This document shows, piece by piece, positions 28,045 through 37,307 of a DNA stretch of 64,000 nt. Positions within the stretch are counted from its first letter, which is position 1. Each line of letters begins with the position of its first letter. Origin of the DNA: G963665495 sp963667575 (GTDB lineage: Bacteria; Desulfobacterota; Desulfovibrionia; Desulfovibrionales; Desulfovibrionaceae). Under the pieces are notes generated by a model. The model ran no database searches. It was given only the letters and a program-made list of their open reading frames with translations, and had not been told where the DNA came from. Where the stretch lies: positions 1 to 64,000 of the forward strand of contig CAXXHY010000018.1 in NCBI GenBank assembly GCA_963667575.2. Reading direction: 5' to 3'. The position numbers and the translations under genes are program-made.

Positions 28045-29418
28045 CTAATGGCCGGTGATTTTATACTTTTTGAGTTTATATTGCAGCAAACTTTTTGAAA
28101 TTCCCAGCAGCTCGGCGGCTTTTACCTGCACGAAATCAGACTTGGCCAGAGCGCGGCGCACCAGGGTGCCCTCAATTTTTTCCAGCGTATCCGCCAGGTT
28201 CAGCTGCACGGGGAGCAGATCCACGGCGCTTTTGAACTGGGCTTCCTCGTCCTTGATTTCCGGAGGCAGATCTTCCACGCCGATGCTGTCCCCGCCGGCA
28301 AGCACCATGCAGCGCTCGATGATGTTCTCGAGCTGGCGGACATTACCCGGCCATTCGTAACCGCTCAGGTAGTCCATGGCCTCGGGAGAGAACATCTTGG
28401 GCTCCACGTTGTTTTCCTTGGCGAACTCCTGCATGAAGTGGGTCGCCAGCAGGGCGATGTCCTCGCGCCGTTCGCGCAGAGGCGGCAGATTGATCTGCAC
28501 CACATTCAGCCGGTAGTAGAGATCCTCGCGAAAGGTGCCCTCTTCCACGGCCTTGAGCAGATCCTTGTTGGTGGCCGTGACCACCCGGATGTCCACCTCG
28601 ATCTCCTTGTTGCCGCCCACGCGTTCGAAGCGGCGTTCCTGCAGCACGCGCAGCAGCTTGACCTGAATCTCGGGGCTGAGTTCGCCGATTTCATCCAGAA
28701 ACAGCGTGCCCTGGTTGGCCAGCTCGAAACGGCCGCGCTTTTGCGCCACCGCGCCCGTAAAGGAGCCTTTTTCATGGCCGAAAAGCTCGCTTTCCAGCAC
28801 TCCCGAGTTGAAGGCCATGCAGTTGACCGAAATGAACGGACCATCGGTACGCGGGGATGCGAAATGCAGGGCCCGGGCCACGAGCTCCTTGCCCGTGCCG
28901 GATTCACCAGTGATCAGCACTGTGCTGCGGCTCGGCGCCGCGCGGTTGACCATTTCCAGAACATTCTGGATGGCCTTGCTTCTGCCGATGATCTGATGCA
29001 GGCCGTAGCGTTCCTGCAGGTTCTCGTGCAGCAACTTGTACTGCTGGCGGGCCATGGCCAGGTCGCAGGCCTTTTTGGCGGAAAGCAGCAGCTCGTCATT
29101 GGAAAAAGGCTTGGTGATATAATCGAACGCCCCCAGCTTCATGGCCTCCACGGCATTCTCAATGCTGCCGTAGGCGGTCATGATCAGCACGGGGATGTGC
29201 GGAAAATTGCGTTTGACGTGCTCCAGAACATCCTGACCGGACAGTTTGGGCATTTTCAAATCAGTGATCACCACATCCACTTCGGACTCGTCCAGATAGG
29301 CGATGCCCATTTCCGGATCGTTCAACGCGGTGACCGAATAGCCCGCGTCCGTAAGCAGGGCTTCAAGAATAAGCAGATAGTTCGGTTCGTCGTCTAAAAG
29401 AAGAAAGCTGGCTGACAT
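28045..29418 (-). CDS. Sigma-54-dependent response regulator, NtrC family
   Basis: 457 residues: receiver domain with phosphorylatable Asp53 in VVITDLKMP, AAA+ domain with Walker A GESGTGKE, the sigma-54 contact loop HEKGSFTGA (Ser instead of the usual Ala in GAFTGA) and LDEIGEL, and a Fis-type helix-turn-helix at the C-terminus (KAAELLGISKSLLQYKLKKY). The GAFTGA-to-GSFTGA change occurs in other members and is usually tolerated. ATG 29418 is preferred over a longer reading. The histidine kinase upstream on the same strand is the obvious partner; a palindromic element separates them. Confidence 0.93.
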   Translation of the reverse strand: MSASFLLLDDEPNYLLILEALLTDAGYSVTALNDPEMGIAYLDESEVDVVITDLKMPKLSGQDVLEHVKRNFPHIPVLIMTAYGSIENAVEAMKLGAFDYITKPFSNDELLLSAKKACDLAMARQQYKLLHENLQERYGLHQIIGRSKAIQNVLEMVNRAAPSRSTVLITGESGTGKELVARALHFASPRTDGPFISVNCMAFNSGVLESELFGHEKGSFTGAVAQKRGRFELANQGTLFLDEIGELSPEIQVKLLRVLQERRFERVGGNKEIEVDIRVVTATNKDLLKAVEEGTFREDLYYRLNVVQINLPPLRERREDIALLATHFMQEFAKENNVEPKMFSPEAMDYLSGYEWPGNVRQLENIIERCMVLAGGDSIGVEDLPPEIKDEEAQFKSAVDLLPVQLNLADTLEKIEGTLVRRALAKSDFVQVKAAELLGISKSLLQYKLKKYKITGH

Positions 29419-29461
29419 GCTGTCCCTTTTTGTGTTTAATGGGAATAAAAGGGATCTCTTG

Positions 29462-29506
29462 TTGAGGCGTTGCCCCAACTCCCGCCAGGAAGGAACCCCT
29501 TCCTGG
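29462..29506. repeat. Two-hairpin palindromic element, copy 2
   Basis: TTGAGGCGTTGCCCCAA followed by CCAGGAAGG and CCTTCCTGG, then CCCC. Same architecture and spacing as the copy at 25849-25900; arms of the second hairpin differ but remain paired, which suggests selection for structure. Confidence 0.65.
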
Positions 29507-29642
29507 CCCCGTGTTCAGTAACCATATCCGATTACCGCTCAATCAACTATAAATACTATTTTCACCCGGAAAAACCGCTCCGGGAAATTTTCTGACATCC
29601 GGAATACTCTGGAACGCATGACACGCTCCAGTTCTTCATCAG

Positions 29643-31133
29643 CTATTTTAACAGGGCCGGAAACGTAAAGGTGACTATGGCGCCGCCTTCGGGATTGTTG
29701 TCGATGTCCATGCCGCCCTGGTGATTCTTGACGATGTTGTTGACGATGGCCAGTCCCAGGCCGGTGCCCGTATCCTTGGTGGTGAAAAAGGGATCCAGCA
29801 TCTTGGATATCTGTTCGCTGTCGAATCCCGGTCCGGTGTCGATGAACCGAACGATAATGAGATCGCTCTTGCGTTCGGCCTGAATGGTCAGGGAGCCGCA
29901 GGTGGGCGCCCCTTCCTGGGGCGGTTCGGTCTTGCCGTTGGCGTTTTCTTCACCCTGCAAGGCCTGCAGCCCGTTGATGATGATATTGTAGAACGCCCGG
30001 TAGAGCAAATCCTTGTCTCCGAGCATCAGCAGTCCGGGCTCGAAACGACGCTCCAGGGCAACGCAGCTCTTTTTGAACTCGCTTTCCAGAAAGCCCAGAG
30101 CCTGATCCAGAACCTTGGCCACATCCACCTGGTCCTGCTTGGGCTTTTGCGGGCGCGCATAATCCAGAAAATCGCCCACGGTCTGACTCAACCGCTTGGC
30201 TTCGTCAAAAATGGCCTGCAGAATCTTGGAGGTCAGGGCATCCTGTCCGGCCGCACGGGAGAGCAGCAGTTCGGCGCTGCTGCGGATAATGCCCAGGGGA
30301 TTGCGAATCTCATGGGCGATGCTCGCCACCATCCGCCCCATGCTGACCAGTTTCTCGTTCTGGTGCAGCTCGCGCTCCAGCCGTTCCTTGTCGGCCTGCC
30401 GCTCGGCGTTCATGCGGTCCACGCGGCGAATGATCATGAACATGATCACAGACATGGCCATGCAGGTGAACAGCGTGGTGGCGATGATCAGCCACTGGAA
30501 GCGGATCACGGTTTCATAATCCTTGGTAATGTCCTGGAAGACTTCCAGAACCCCCATAATGTAGCGGTCTTCCTTGTTGCCGCGCAGGCCGCCGCTTTCA
30601 TCCCGCAAGGGATAAATGGTACGCAAAATGACGGTTTCCGGCTTGATGTCCAGCTGAAACATGGCCCAGAAAGGCGATACCTTGCTGATGATCTGAAAAC
30701 TGGGTTTGCCCTGCAAAGCCTGGCGTACGGATTCTCCGGCCAGATCCTTTCTGCCCACATGGCTGACGTCGGTCGAATAGGAGACCACCATTTCATGGCC
30801 GTAGATCCGCAGTTCCTGCATGTGCAGCCCGTGCGTGCTCCAGCGGACAACCTGGTCCAGACGCTTGAACTGCTCTTCTTCCTCCAGGGCGATATAGCCC
30901 ACGCCCAGGATGGTGGGCAGGGTGAAACGGCGATAGATCTGCTGGTTCAGGTTCTCCACCAGCAGCTTGGCGAATTCCTGTTGTTTTTCCAGCAGGATAT
31001 CACGCGCATAATTGGCAATGACGATGGACATGAACAGGCCGGAGGCAAAAATGAGGGCCACCGAACTCCAGGAGAGAATCTTGGTGATGCCAAAGGTGCG
31101 GTTCGTGTCCAGTGTTTTGGTTTTCTTTGCCAA
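29643..31133 (-). CDS. Membrane sensor histidine kinase
   Basis: 496 residues: a transmembrane helix near 22-45, an extracytoplasmic sensor of about 180 residues, a second helix (WLIIATTLFTCMAMSVIMFMII), then a HisKA domain with phospho-acceptor His in SIAHEIRNPLGIIRSSAELLL and an ATPase domain (FYNIIINGLQAL, DTGPGF, GTGLGLAIVNNIV). TTG 31133 is the chosen start because AAAGGAG lies six bases before it; the TTG at 31163 has no ribosome site. It pairs with the NtrC-type regulator downstream. The signal is not evident. Confidence 0.9.
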   Translation of the reverse strand: MAKKTKTLDTNRTFGITKILSWSSVALIFASGLFMSIVIANYARDILLEKQQEFAKLLVENLNQQIYRRFTLPTILGVGYIALEEEEQFKRLDQVVRWSTHGLHMQELRIYGHEMVVSYSTDVSHVGRKDLAGESVRQALQGKPSFQIISKVSPFWAMFQLDIKPETVILRTIYPLRDESGGLRGNKEDRYIMGVLEVFQDITKDYETVIRFQWLIIATTLFTCMAMSVIMFMIIRRVDRMNAERQADKERLERELHQNEKLVSMGRMVASIAHEIRNPLGIIRSSAELLLSRAAGQDALTSKILQAIFDEAKRLSQTVGDFLDYARPQKPKQDQVDVAKVLDQALGFLESEFKKSCVALERRFEPGLLMLGDKDLLYRAFYNIIINGLQALQGEENANGKTEPPQEGAPTCGSLTIQAERKSDLIIVRFIDTGPGFDSEQISKMLDPFFTTKDTGTGLGLAIVNNIVKNHQGGMDIDNNPEGGAIVTFTFPALLK

Positions 31134-31252
31134 TCCGCACTCCTTTGCGCATTGCTTTCGCAATAATCTTTGCGAAAATTTGTATTATGGATTTTACTGG
31201 TTCTCTATAAATATCAAACTAAATTTCAATATGATACTTAGAGTTTTATAAA

Positions 31253-31289
31253 AAACTGCGGAATATGACCAAGTCATATTCCGCAGTTT
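31253..31289 (-). terminator. Terminator after aspartate aminotransferase
   Basis: AAACTGCGGAATATGAC and its perfect complement make a 17-bp stem with a 3-base loop, followed on the minus strand by a T run. It lies 36 bases past the aminotransferase stop. The A-rich other side makes it work in both directions. Confidence 0.88.
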
Positions 31290-31325
31290 GCATTACGTCA
31301 TCATGCGATTGCCGTCCGCAACAAC

Positions 31326-32501
31326 CTATTTTTTCAGCAGGACCTTGCCCACTTTGTCCAGTGCTTCCAGAAGCACTTCGTCCGAGGTGGCGTAGGAAAA
31401 GCGGATGGCCCGGTCTTCTCCAAAGGCCGAACCGGGAACCAGGGCAACGCCGGCCTCCTCGAGCAGCTTGGTGCACAGAGCCGCGGAATCAGGCGTCTGG
31501 TCGTCGTAAAAAGCGTCCACCAGAGGGAAGACGTAAAAGGCGCCTTCCGGTTTGGGACAAACCACGCCCTTCCAGGTCTTGATCACATCCAGGACCAGAT
31601 CGCGACGGCGTTCGAAGGTCTTGCGCATCAGGGCCAGGTGGTCGTTGGGGCCGGTGAGCGCCGCGACGGCCGCTTTCTGGGCAATGGAGCAGATGTTTGA
31701 GGTGCTCTGGCCCTGCAGCTTGCTCATGGCCTTGACCAGGTCCGGATGAGCCAGGGCGTAGCCTACGCGCCAGCCTGTGGCCGCGAAGCTTTTAGCCAGT
31801 CCGTTGACCACGGCGATCTTCTCCGGATGTTTGACCCAGAGTTTGGACAGAGAAAGATATTCGCCAGGAGGATAGACCAGCTGGTCGTAGATTTCGTCGG
31901 AAATAATGAAAATGTCTTTGGAGATGGCGAACTCGGCAATGGCCTCGGCTTCCGCACGGCTCAGATGGCAGCCCGTGGGGTTGGAGGGCGAATTGAGGAT
32001 CAGCGCTTTGGTCTTGCTGGTGATGGCCTTTTCCAGGTCTTCCACCGTGACCTTGAAATCGTTTTCCGCCTTGGTGGGCACGGAGACAGGCACGCCGTCG
32101 GACAGGAGCACCATGGCCGGGTAGCTGACCCAGTAGGGCGCGGGGATGAGCACCTCGTCGCCGGGGTTCAGAATGGCCATGAAAATATTGTACAGGGCCT
32201 GCTTGCCGCCGTTGCAGACAATTGCGGACTCCATGGTGGCGTCCACGTCGTAATACCGTTTGAAATAACCGGCGACTGCCTGGCGCAGCTCTGGAATGCC
32301 CGGAACCGGAGTGTAGCGGGTGAATCCGTCCTGTATCGCCTTGATGCCGGCCTGGCAGATATGTTCGGGAGTGTTGAAGTCGGGCTCACCCACGGACAGG
32401 CTGATGATCTCTCGACCTTGCGCCCGCAGTTCCATGGCCTTTGCATTGACGGCCAGGGTAGCCGAAGGCTTGACGCGTTGCATTCTCTCAGAAATACGCA
32501 T
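31326..32501 (-). CDS. aspC: Aspartate aminotransferase, class I PLP
   Basis: 391 residues. The family start SATLAVNAKAMELRAQGREI, SVGEPDFNTP, YTPVPGIPELRQAV, NSPSNPTG and the PLP lysine in GLAKSFAATGWRVGY mark a subgroup Ib aspartate/prephenate-type aminotransferase. It interconverts aspartate and oxaloacetate, and possibly aromatic amino acids. It is monocistronic or follows the small gene at 32620; a strong terminator ends it. Confidence 0.9.
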   Translation of the reverse strand: MRISERMQRVKPSATLAVNAKAMELRAQGREIISLSVGEPDFNTPEHICQAGIKAIQDGFTRYTPVPGIPELRQAVAGYFKRYYDVDATMESAIVCNGGKQALYNIFMAILNPGDEVLIPAPYWVSYPAMVLLSDGVPVSVPTKAENDFKVTVEDLEKAITSKTKALILNSPSNPTGCHLSRAEAEAIAEFAISKDIFIISDEIYDQLVYPPGEYLSLSKLWVKHPEKIAVVNGLAKSFAATGWRVGYALAHPDLVKAMSKLQGQSTSNICSIAQKAAVAALTGPNDHLALMRKTFERRRDLVLDVIKTWKGVVCPKPEGAFYVFPLVDAFYDDQTPDSAALCTKLLEEAGVALVPGSAFGEDRAIRFSYATSDEVLLEALDKVGKVLLKK

Positions 32502-32619
32502 GGCTCGGGTTCCTTATTGCTTGATAGTGATCAGGGGTTACGGTCCGTTTCGGGCCGGCTCCACAACCTATTGCAAAGTGCCAATAAGGTAAATACCCAC
32601 GGTACGACGGATTGACGGA

Positions 32620-32874
32620 TTATTCCTGTTCTCCCTCGCCTCCGTGCTTGCCGTAGTGAACCCTGGCCTGCCAGACCTTGAGCCCCACCTTGCGCCCCAG
32701 GTCGATCTCACGGGCGCGCAGCAGCGCTTCGGCAGCATCCTTGTTGCCCTGCTGCTTCAGCATGGTGGCGGACTCCAGATCCCGCAGGTATTTTTCACAT
32801 TCTTTAATTATGCCGGAGAGATCCAGCTCTGCCAATTCCGCGGGCACCCGTACCGACTTCACTTTACGCGTCAT
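32620..32874 (-). CDS. Small helical protein of unknown function
   Basis: 84 residues from ATG 32874, with GAGGGG seven bases upstream. Charged, mostly helical, with a heptad-like stretch around LSGIIKECEKYLRDLESATMLKQQ. No family recognised. Sits about 120 bases upstream of the aminotransferase on the same strand. Confidence 0.6.
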   Translation of the reverse strand: MTRKVKSVRVPAELAELDLSGIIKECEKYLRDLESATMLKQQGNKDAAEALLRAREIDLGRKVGLKVWQARVHYGKHGGEGEQE

Positions 32875-33132
32875 AGTTTTCCCCTCATCAATTATGCATA
32901 ACGGCATTTATATGATGTCATACAAGAAGCAAATTGTATACATTTTGTTTGTCTTGCTTTGTCCACATCCCCTGCCCGGCGGATTCTCATAAGAGATGGC
33001 AGCTCAAAAAATTTTTTTCTTAATTATGAATGCGCTATCTTGCATGACAATCCACAGTCCCGATGTGCAGCCAGGCGTTACAGAGCAGGACTTTTCCTTG
33101 ACAAAACCCGGCTTTCGGCCAATGAAAGGCCC

Positions 33133-34050
33133 ATGAACAACAATGTCTATAAATGCGGGTGTATTGCCCTTGCCGGTCCTGCCAACGCGGGAAAGTCAAC
33201 GCTATTCAACGCCTATCTGGGTGAAAAGCTTGCCATAGTCACGTCCAAGCCCCAGACCACGCGCAACCAGATCACGGGAATTCTGACCCTGGACGATGCG
33301 CAGTTGATATTTTTCGACACGCCCGGCCTGCACGAACGGCGCGGACGTCTCTACAAGGTGCTGGTGGACGTGGCCAAGCAGTCCATGGCCAGTGCGGACG
33401 GCATCATCCTTGTCCTGGACGCCGGTCTGTACGTATCCAGGCCCCAGGCCCTGGACCCCGACCTGCAGCAGGTCAAATATTCGCTTCAGCCCGGACAGCC
33501 CGTGGTCATTGCCTTGAACAAAATAGACATGTTCCACGACAAGTCCAAGATGCTGCCCCTGCTCGCCCGTTTGGGAGAAGAATTTCCCGGCGTGGAAATG
33601 TATCCCATTTCCGCCCTGACAGGCGCGGGTCTGGAACCTCTGCTCAAGGCCGTGCTCGGATTTTTGCCCGAAAACGCGCCCATGTACCCGGCGGACCAGC
33701 TGACCACCCTGCCCATGCGCTTTCTTGCCGCGGAACTTGTCCGCGAAAAGCTCTTCAACCGGCTCAGGCAGGAACTGCCCTACTCCATTGCCGTGGACAT
33801 CGAATCCTGGGAAGAGGCCGAAGACGGTTCGCTCGTTTCCATTTCCGCCATCATTTATGTGAGCAAGAAGTCCCACAAGGCCATTGTCATCGGCAACAAG
33901 GGCGCAGGGCTCAAGGAAGTCGGCACCCTGGCCCGCAAGGACCTGGAAAACTTCCTCGAAACCAAGGTCTATCTGGAGCTTTTCGTTAAAGTCCGTGAAG
34001 GCTGGTCCGAAAGTCCTTCCTTTCTTCGCCAGCTCGGCTATCCGGTTTAA
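33133..34050 (+). CDS. era: GTPase Era
   Basis: 305 residues. GTP-binding motifs GPANAGKST (G1), QTTRNQITGI (G2), DTPGLHERRGR (G3) and NKID (G4), then the KH-type RNA-binding domain with VIGNKGAGLKEVGTLARKDLE. Era binds the 3' end of 16S rRNA and matures the small subunit. ATG 33133 (MNNNVYKCG) is chosen; the longer reading from 32959 has a nonsense N-terminus. A terminator follows. Confidence 0.93.
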   Translation: MNNNVYKCGCIALAGPANAGKSTLFNAYLGEKLAIVTSKPQTTRNQITGILTLDDAQLIFFDTPGLHERRGRLYKVLVDVAKQSMASADGIILVLDAGLYVSRPQALDPDLQQVKYSLQPGQPVVIALNKIDMFHDKSKMLPLLARLGEEFPGVEMYPISALTGAGLEPLLKAVLGFLPENAPMYPADQLTTLPMRFLAAELVREKLFNRLRQELPYSIAVDIESWEEAEDGSLVSISAIIYVSKKSHKAIVIGNKGAGLKEVGTLARKDLENFLETKVYLELFVKVREGWSESPSFLRQLGYPV

Positions 34051-34076
34051 TTCTTTATTACAAACCTGCAGAAACC

Positions 34077-34107
34077 ATCGGCAGGGGCCCGCCCCTGCCG
34101 ATTTTCC
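34077..34107 (+). terminator. Terminator after era
   Basis: ATCGGCAGGGGC, loop CC, GCCCCTGCCGAT: a perfect 12-bp stem followed by TTTTCCTTTTT. Confidence 0.88.
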
Positions 34108-34199
34108 TTTTTATTTCCAGTAAAAAACACAAGACAAAGTCTAGACGCTATCTTCACCATACGTTATGTGTTTTGCAGGTTTCAGCAGCAGGAGCGACC

Positions 34200-34916
34200 A
34201 TGCAATCCGACACATTTGATCCAAACGAACTTTTGGAAAACTACGAACACGTCCGCCAGCGGGTGGTCGATTCCGCCCGTGAGGCTGGCCGCGATCCGGC
34301 TTCCATCACACTGCTCGCTGTTTCCAAATACCAGCCTATGGATAAAATCCGCGTACTTGCGGAACACGGCCACAAGGATTTCGGCGAAAACTACGTACAG
34401 GAATTCCAGTCCAAAGAGGAACAGCTCCAGGACCTGGAACTGAACTGGCACTTCATCGGTCATTTGCAGACCAACAAGGCCAAATTCATCGGCGGCCATT
34501 GCGCTTTTGTGCATACCGTGGACTCCGAAAAATTGGCACAATCATTGCTTAAAAGTGCTAACAAGCTGAATAAGCGTCAAAAAGTTCTCATTCAGGTGAA
34601 TGTGGGCAACGAACCGCAAAAAGCGGGAGTGGCTGAAGACCAGGCTTCGGGCCTTGCTGCGGCGCTTCTGGAGATGCCGGGTCTGGAGCTTGAAGGCTTG
34701 ATGTGCATTCCCCCGTTTTTTGATGCGCCCGAAGCGGCACGGCCGTATTTTGCCGGTTTGCGCGCTCTGCGGGACAGACTCGAGGTTGAGCTTGGCGTAT
34801 CGCTTCCCCAGCTTTCCATGGGAATGTCCGGGGATCTCGAATACGCCGTTGCCGAAGGCGCGACCATTGTCCGCGTCGGTACGGATATTTTCGGGGCCCG
34901 GCCCGCGCGCCTGTAG
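34200..34916 (+). CDS. yggS: PLP homeostasis protein YggS/YggT-type
   Basis: 238 residues. The PLP lysine is in LLAVSKYQP, followed by FGENYVQEF, WHFIGHLQTNKAK, VNVGNEPQKAGV and GMSGDLEYAVAEGATIVRVGTDIFG, the family end. YggS holds and distributes PLP. ATG 34200 has GGAG five bases upstream. It precedes the stator genes by 18 bases, so motA may share its transcript. Confidence 0.93.
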   Translation: MQSDTFDPNELLENYEHVRQRVVDSAREAGRDPASITLLAVSKYQPMDKIRVLAEHGHKDFGENYVQEFQSKEEQLQDLELNWHFIGHLQTNKAKFIGGHCAFVHTVDSEKLAQSLLKSANKLNKRQKVLIQVNVGNEPQKAGVAEDQASGLAAALLEMPGLELEGLMCIPPFFDAPEAARPYFAGLRALRDRLEVELGVSLPQLSMGMSGDLEYAVAEGATIVRVGTDIFGARPARL

Positions 34917-34934
34917 CCCGAAGGACAGCCAACG

Positions 34935-35699
34935 ATGGATATAGCGACCCTAATAGGAATTGTTCTCTCATTCGGTCTGGTTACCGCGGCCATTCTTGTG
35001 GGCGGCAACCTGCTCATTTTCATCGACGTACAGTCCGCACTCATTGTTATAGGCGGCACCATCGGCGCGACCCTGGTCAATTTTCCCCTTGGCCATGTCC
35101 TCGGTGTGATCGGTGTGGTCAAAAAATGCTTTTTTCACAGCCTGGACACGCCCAACGACGTCATCGAACGGTTTCTGGGCTACGCCAACCGCGCCCGCCG
35201 CGAAGGCATCCTTTCTCTGGAGCCCGTCATCAAAGAACTGGACGACCCCTACATGCGCAAAGGTCTCCAGCTCACGGTGGACGGACTCGAACCCCAGGCT
35301 ATCCAGGAAATTCTGGAAACCGAAATCTCCTACCGCGAATCCCGCCACGAATCCGGCCAGGAAGTAATGAGCGCCTTTGGAGCGTTCGCTCCGGCCATGG
35401 GCATGATCGGCACGGTTATCGGTCTGATCATGATGCTGCAGACCATGGAAGATCCGAGCACCATCGGCCCGGCCATGGCCGTGGCCCTGATCACCACTTT
35501 TTACGGCGCACTGCTGGCCAACCTTGTATTTCTTCCTTTGACCGGCAAACTCAAGGAACGCAGCAAAGAGGAAATTCTGCTCATGGAAATGGTCCTGGAA
35601 GGCATTCTGGCCATCTCCAAGGGTGAAAATCCGCGCATCATCGAAGAAAAGCTCTCCAGTTTCGTCGCACCCAAGAGCCGCAAGGAATCTTCGGGGTAA
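34935..35699 (+). CDS. motA: Flagellar motor stator protein MotA
   Basis: 254 residues with four membrane helices: two near the N-terminus (IGIVLSFGLVTAAILVGGNL; IVIGGTIGATLVNFPLG) and two near 150-200 (GAFAPAMGMIGTVIGLIMML; VALITTFYGALLANLVFLPL). The cytoplasmic loop carries the charged residues that touch FliG. The PomA-like sequence does not by itself tell proton from sodium use. Followed within 5 bases by motB. Confidence 0.93.
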   Translation: MDIATLIGIVLSFGLVTAAILVGGNLLIFIDVQSALIVIGGTIGATLVNFPLGHVLGVIGVVKKCFFHSLDTPNDVIERFLGYANRARREGILSLEPVIKELDDPYMRKGLQLTVDGLEPQAIQEILETEISYRESRHESGQEVMSAFGAFAPAMGMIGTVIGLIMMLQTMEDPSTIGPAMAVALITTFYGALLANLVFLPLTGKLKERSKEEILLMEMVLEGILAISKGENPRIIEEKLSSFVAPKSRKESSG

Positions 35700-35704
35700 C
35701 CACC

Positions 35705-36550
35705 ATGGCCAGGCGCGATAAACCAAAGATCAAGCGAACAGGAGCTGCCTGGCTCATCACCTTTTCGGACATGATGACCCTGATGCTGACCTTTTTCGTA
35801 CTTCTGGTGAGCATGTCGCATCTGGACGAACGCAGGAAACTCGTTGTGCTCGGCTCCATCGTGGGCACCTTCGGCATCGGTCATGCCGGGTACGACCCCC
35901 GCTCCATCAAAGACAGGCGTACGTCCATCGAGCCCGGCCCCATGAACGATCTGGAGGACATGGAAGCCCTCAAGAACCGGCTCTGGGACGAATACAACCG
36001 GGATCTCGATTTCCAGTCCAACAAATACGTGGACATCATTTCCATCAGCGACCAGGTGCTTTTCAAGCCGGGCGAGACCACGCTGAGCCCCAAGGGCAAA
36101 AAGATCGTGGACACCATGCTGCCCATTCTGCTGCGCCTGAAATTTCCCCTGCTCCTGGCTGGGCACAGCTCCATTTCCTTTGACGAGGAACACGGCAACG
36201 ATGTCGAAGCGCTTCCGGCCGAAGCAGACGAAAAAAAGCTGGACGCCTCCTGGAAGCTTTCCCTGTTCCGTACGCTTTCCATTTACGAATACCTGCTCAG
36301 CAGGGGCATGCTGCCCGAGATGCTCCGTGTGGAGGCTTTTGGCAACCACCGCCCCAAATACGACTGGAATACACCCGAACACCGCCGCCTGAACCGGCGG
36401 GTGGACTTCGTACTGGACAAACGCAACGTCAAGTACATCGAGATGCTCAACTGGCCACGGGAAAAAGAGACCGACAAATCCTTTTCCTATGACGATTTCA
36501 AGTTCGATCTGACGCGCCCGGACACGGCGCCGGACAAGATGGGGAAATAG
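35705..36550 (+). CDS. MotB-like stator protein, divergent paralogue 1
   Basis: 281 residues. The single N-terminal helix carries the ion-binding Asp22 in FSDMMTLMLTFFVLLVSMS. The periplasmic OmpA-like domain is altered: where peptidoglycan-binding MotB proteins read GHTD-like text this one has AGHSSISFDEEHGND with an insertion, and the end reads HRRLNRRVDFVLD. It is followed at 2 bases by a second MotB. Two MotB chains per MotA gene imply a mixed stator or a second role. Confidence 0.85.
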   Translation: MARRDKPKIKRTGAAWLITFSDMMTLMLTFFVLLVSMSHLDERRKLVVLGSIVGTFGIGHAGYDPRSIKDRRTSIEPGPMNDLEDMEALKNRLWDEYNRDLDFQSNKYVDIISISDQVLFKPGETTLSPKGKKIVDTMLPILLRLKFPLLLAGHSSISFDEEHGNDVEALPAEADEKKLDASWKLSLFRTLSIYEYLLSRGMLPEMLRVEAFGNHRPKYDWNTPEHRRLNRRVDFVLDKRNVKYIEMLNWPREKETDKSFSYDDFKFDLTRPDTAPDKMGK

Positions 36551-36552
36551 TC

Positions 36553-37284
36553 GTGGGCAGGAAAAAGCAGAAAGTCAAACTCGTGGGCGATCCCGCATGG
36601 CTGGTCACCTTTTCCGACCTGGTGACCCTGCTGCTGACCTTTTTCGTGCTGATTCTGAGCATGTCTTCCATGGACAGGTCCGTGCTGACCAAGATCAACA
36701 CTTTTCCCAACGAGCTCGGCATGGCCACCAAACGCGGCGCGGGCCGCGTGCCCACCCGCATCCGCATGCTCATAGAACTGCTGGAAAAACCCGATGATGT
36801 CCTGTTGAAACAGGACCGCATCAAGGACCTGCTTTTTCCCGACGATATTCTGCCCCAGGAGATCAGCCGTTCGACCCTGGACGAAAACCTCTCCATTCTG
36901 GAACGGCCCGAAGGCGTGGCCCTGGTTCTCAACGACAAACTGCTCTTTGCGCCGGATTCCAGCAAGCTGACGCCCGCTGCCATAAAAATTCTCATGGCCG
37001 TGTCCGACGTATTGAGTGCAACTATTGCGAATGTTAATATCTCCGGATACACAGATAACGGAGAAGGGTCCCAGGTGAATCCCTATGCCCTTTCCGCGGA
37101 CAGGGCCTTATCCGTGCTCGATTACTTTTTGAAAACCGGATTCAAGGCGATACGATTTTCCGCTTCCGGCTACGGCCCCAACGAACCTGTGGCCAGCAAC
37201 GAAACAGCGGAAGGCCGCGCCCAGAACAGGCGTATAGAAATTTATTTGAAAACCAAGCCATTTTTCGCCGGCTACCAACAGTAA
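36553..37284 (+). CDS. motB: Stator protein MotB, paralogue 2 with canonical OmpA domain
   Basis: 243 residues from GTG. Helix with Asp22 in FSDLVTLLLTFFVLILSMS; OmpA-like peptidoglycan-binding domain with ISGYTDNGEG, LSADRALSVLDYFL and GRAQNRRIEIYL, all near consensus. Better candidate for the anchored stator than the preceding paralogue. Adjacent to fliL, which in other bacteria tunes the stator. Confidence 0.9.
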   Translation: MGRKKQKVKLVGDPAWLVTFSDLVTLLLTFFVLILSMSSMDRSVLTKINTFPNELGMATKRGAGRVPTRIRMLIELLEKPDDVLLKQDRIKDLLFPDDILPQEISRSTLDENLSILERPEGVALVLNDKLLFAPDSSKLTPAAIKILMAVSDVLSATIANVNISGYTDNGEGSQVNPYALSADRALSVLDYFLKTGFKAIRFSASGYGPNEPVASNETAEGRAQNRRIEIYLKTKPFFAGYQQ

Positions 37285-37307
37285 CCCGAACATCAAGGAG
37301 CACACTC

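Noticed and set aside
29721..31166. 481-residue plus-strand ORF opposite the histidine kinase
   Set aside because: Antisense shadow; the minus strand carries all kinase motifs.
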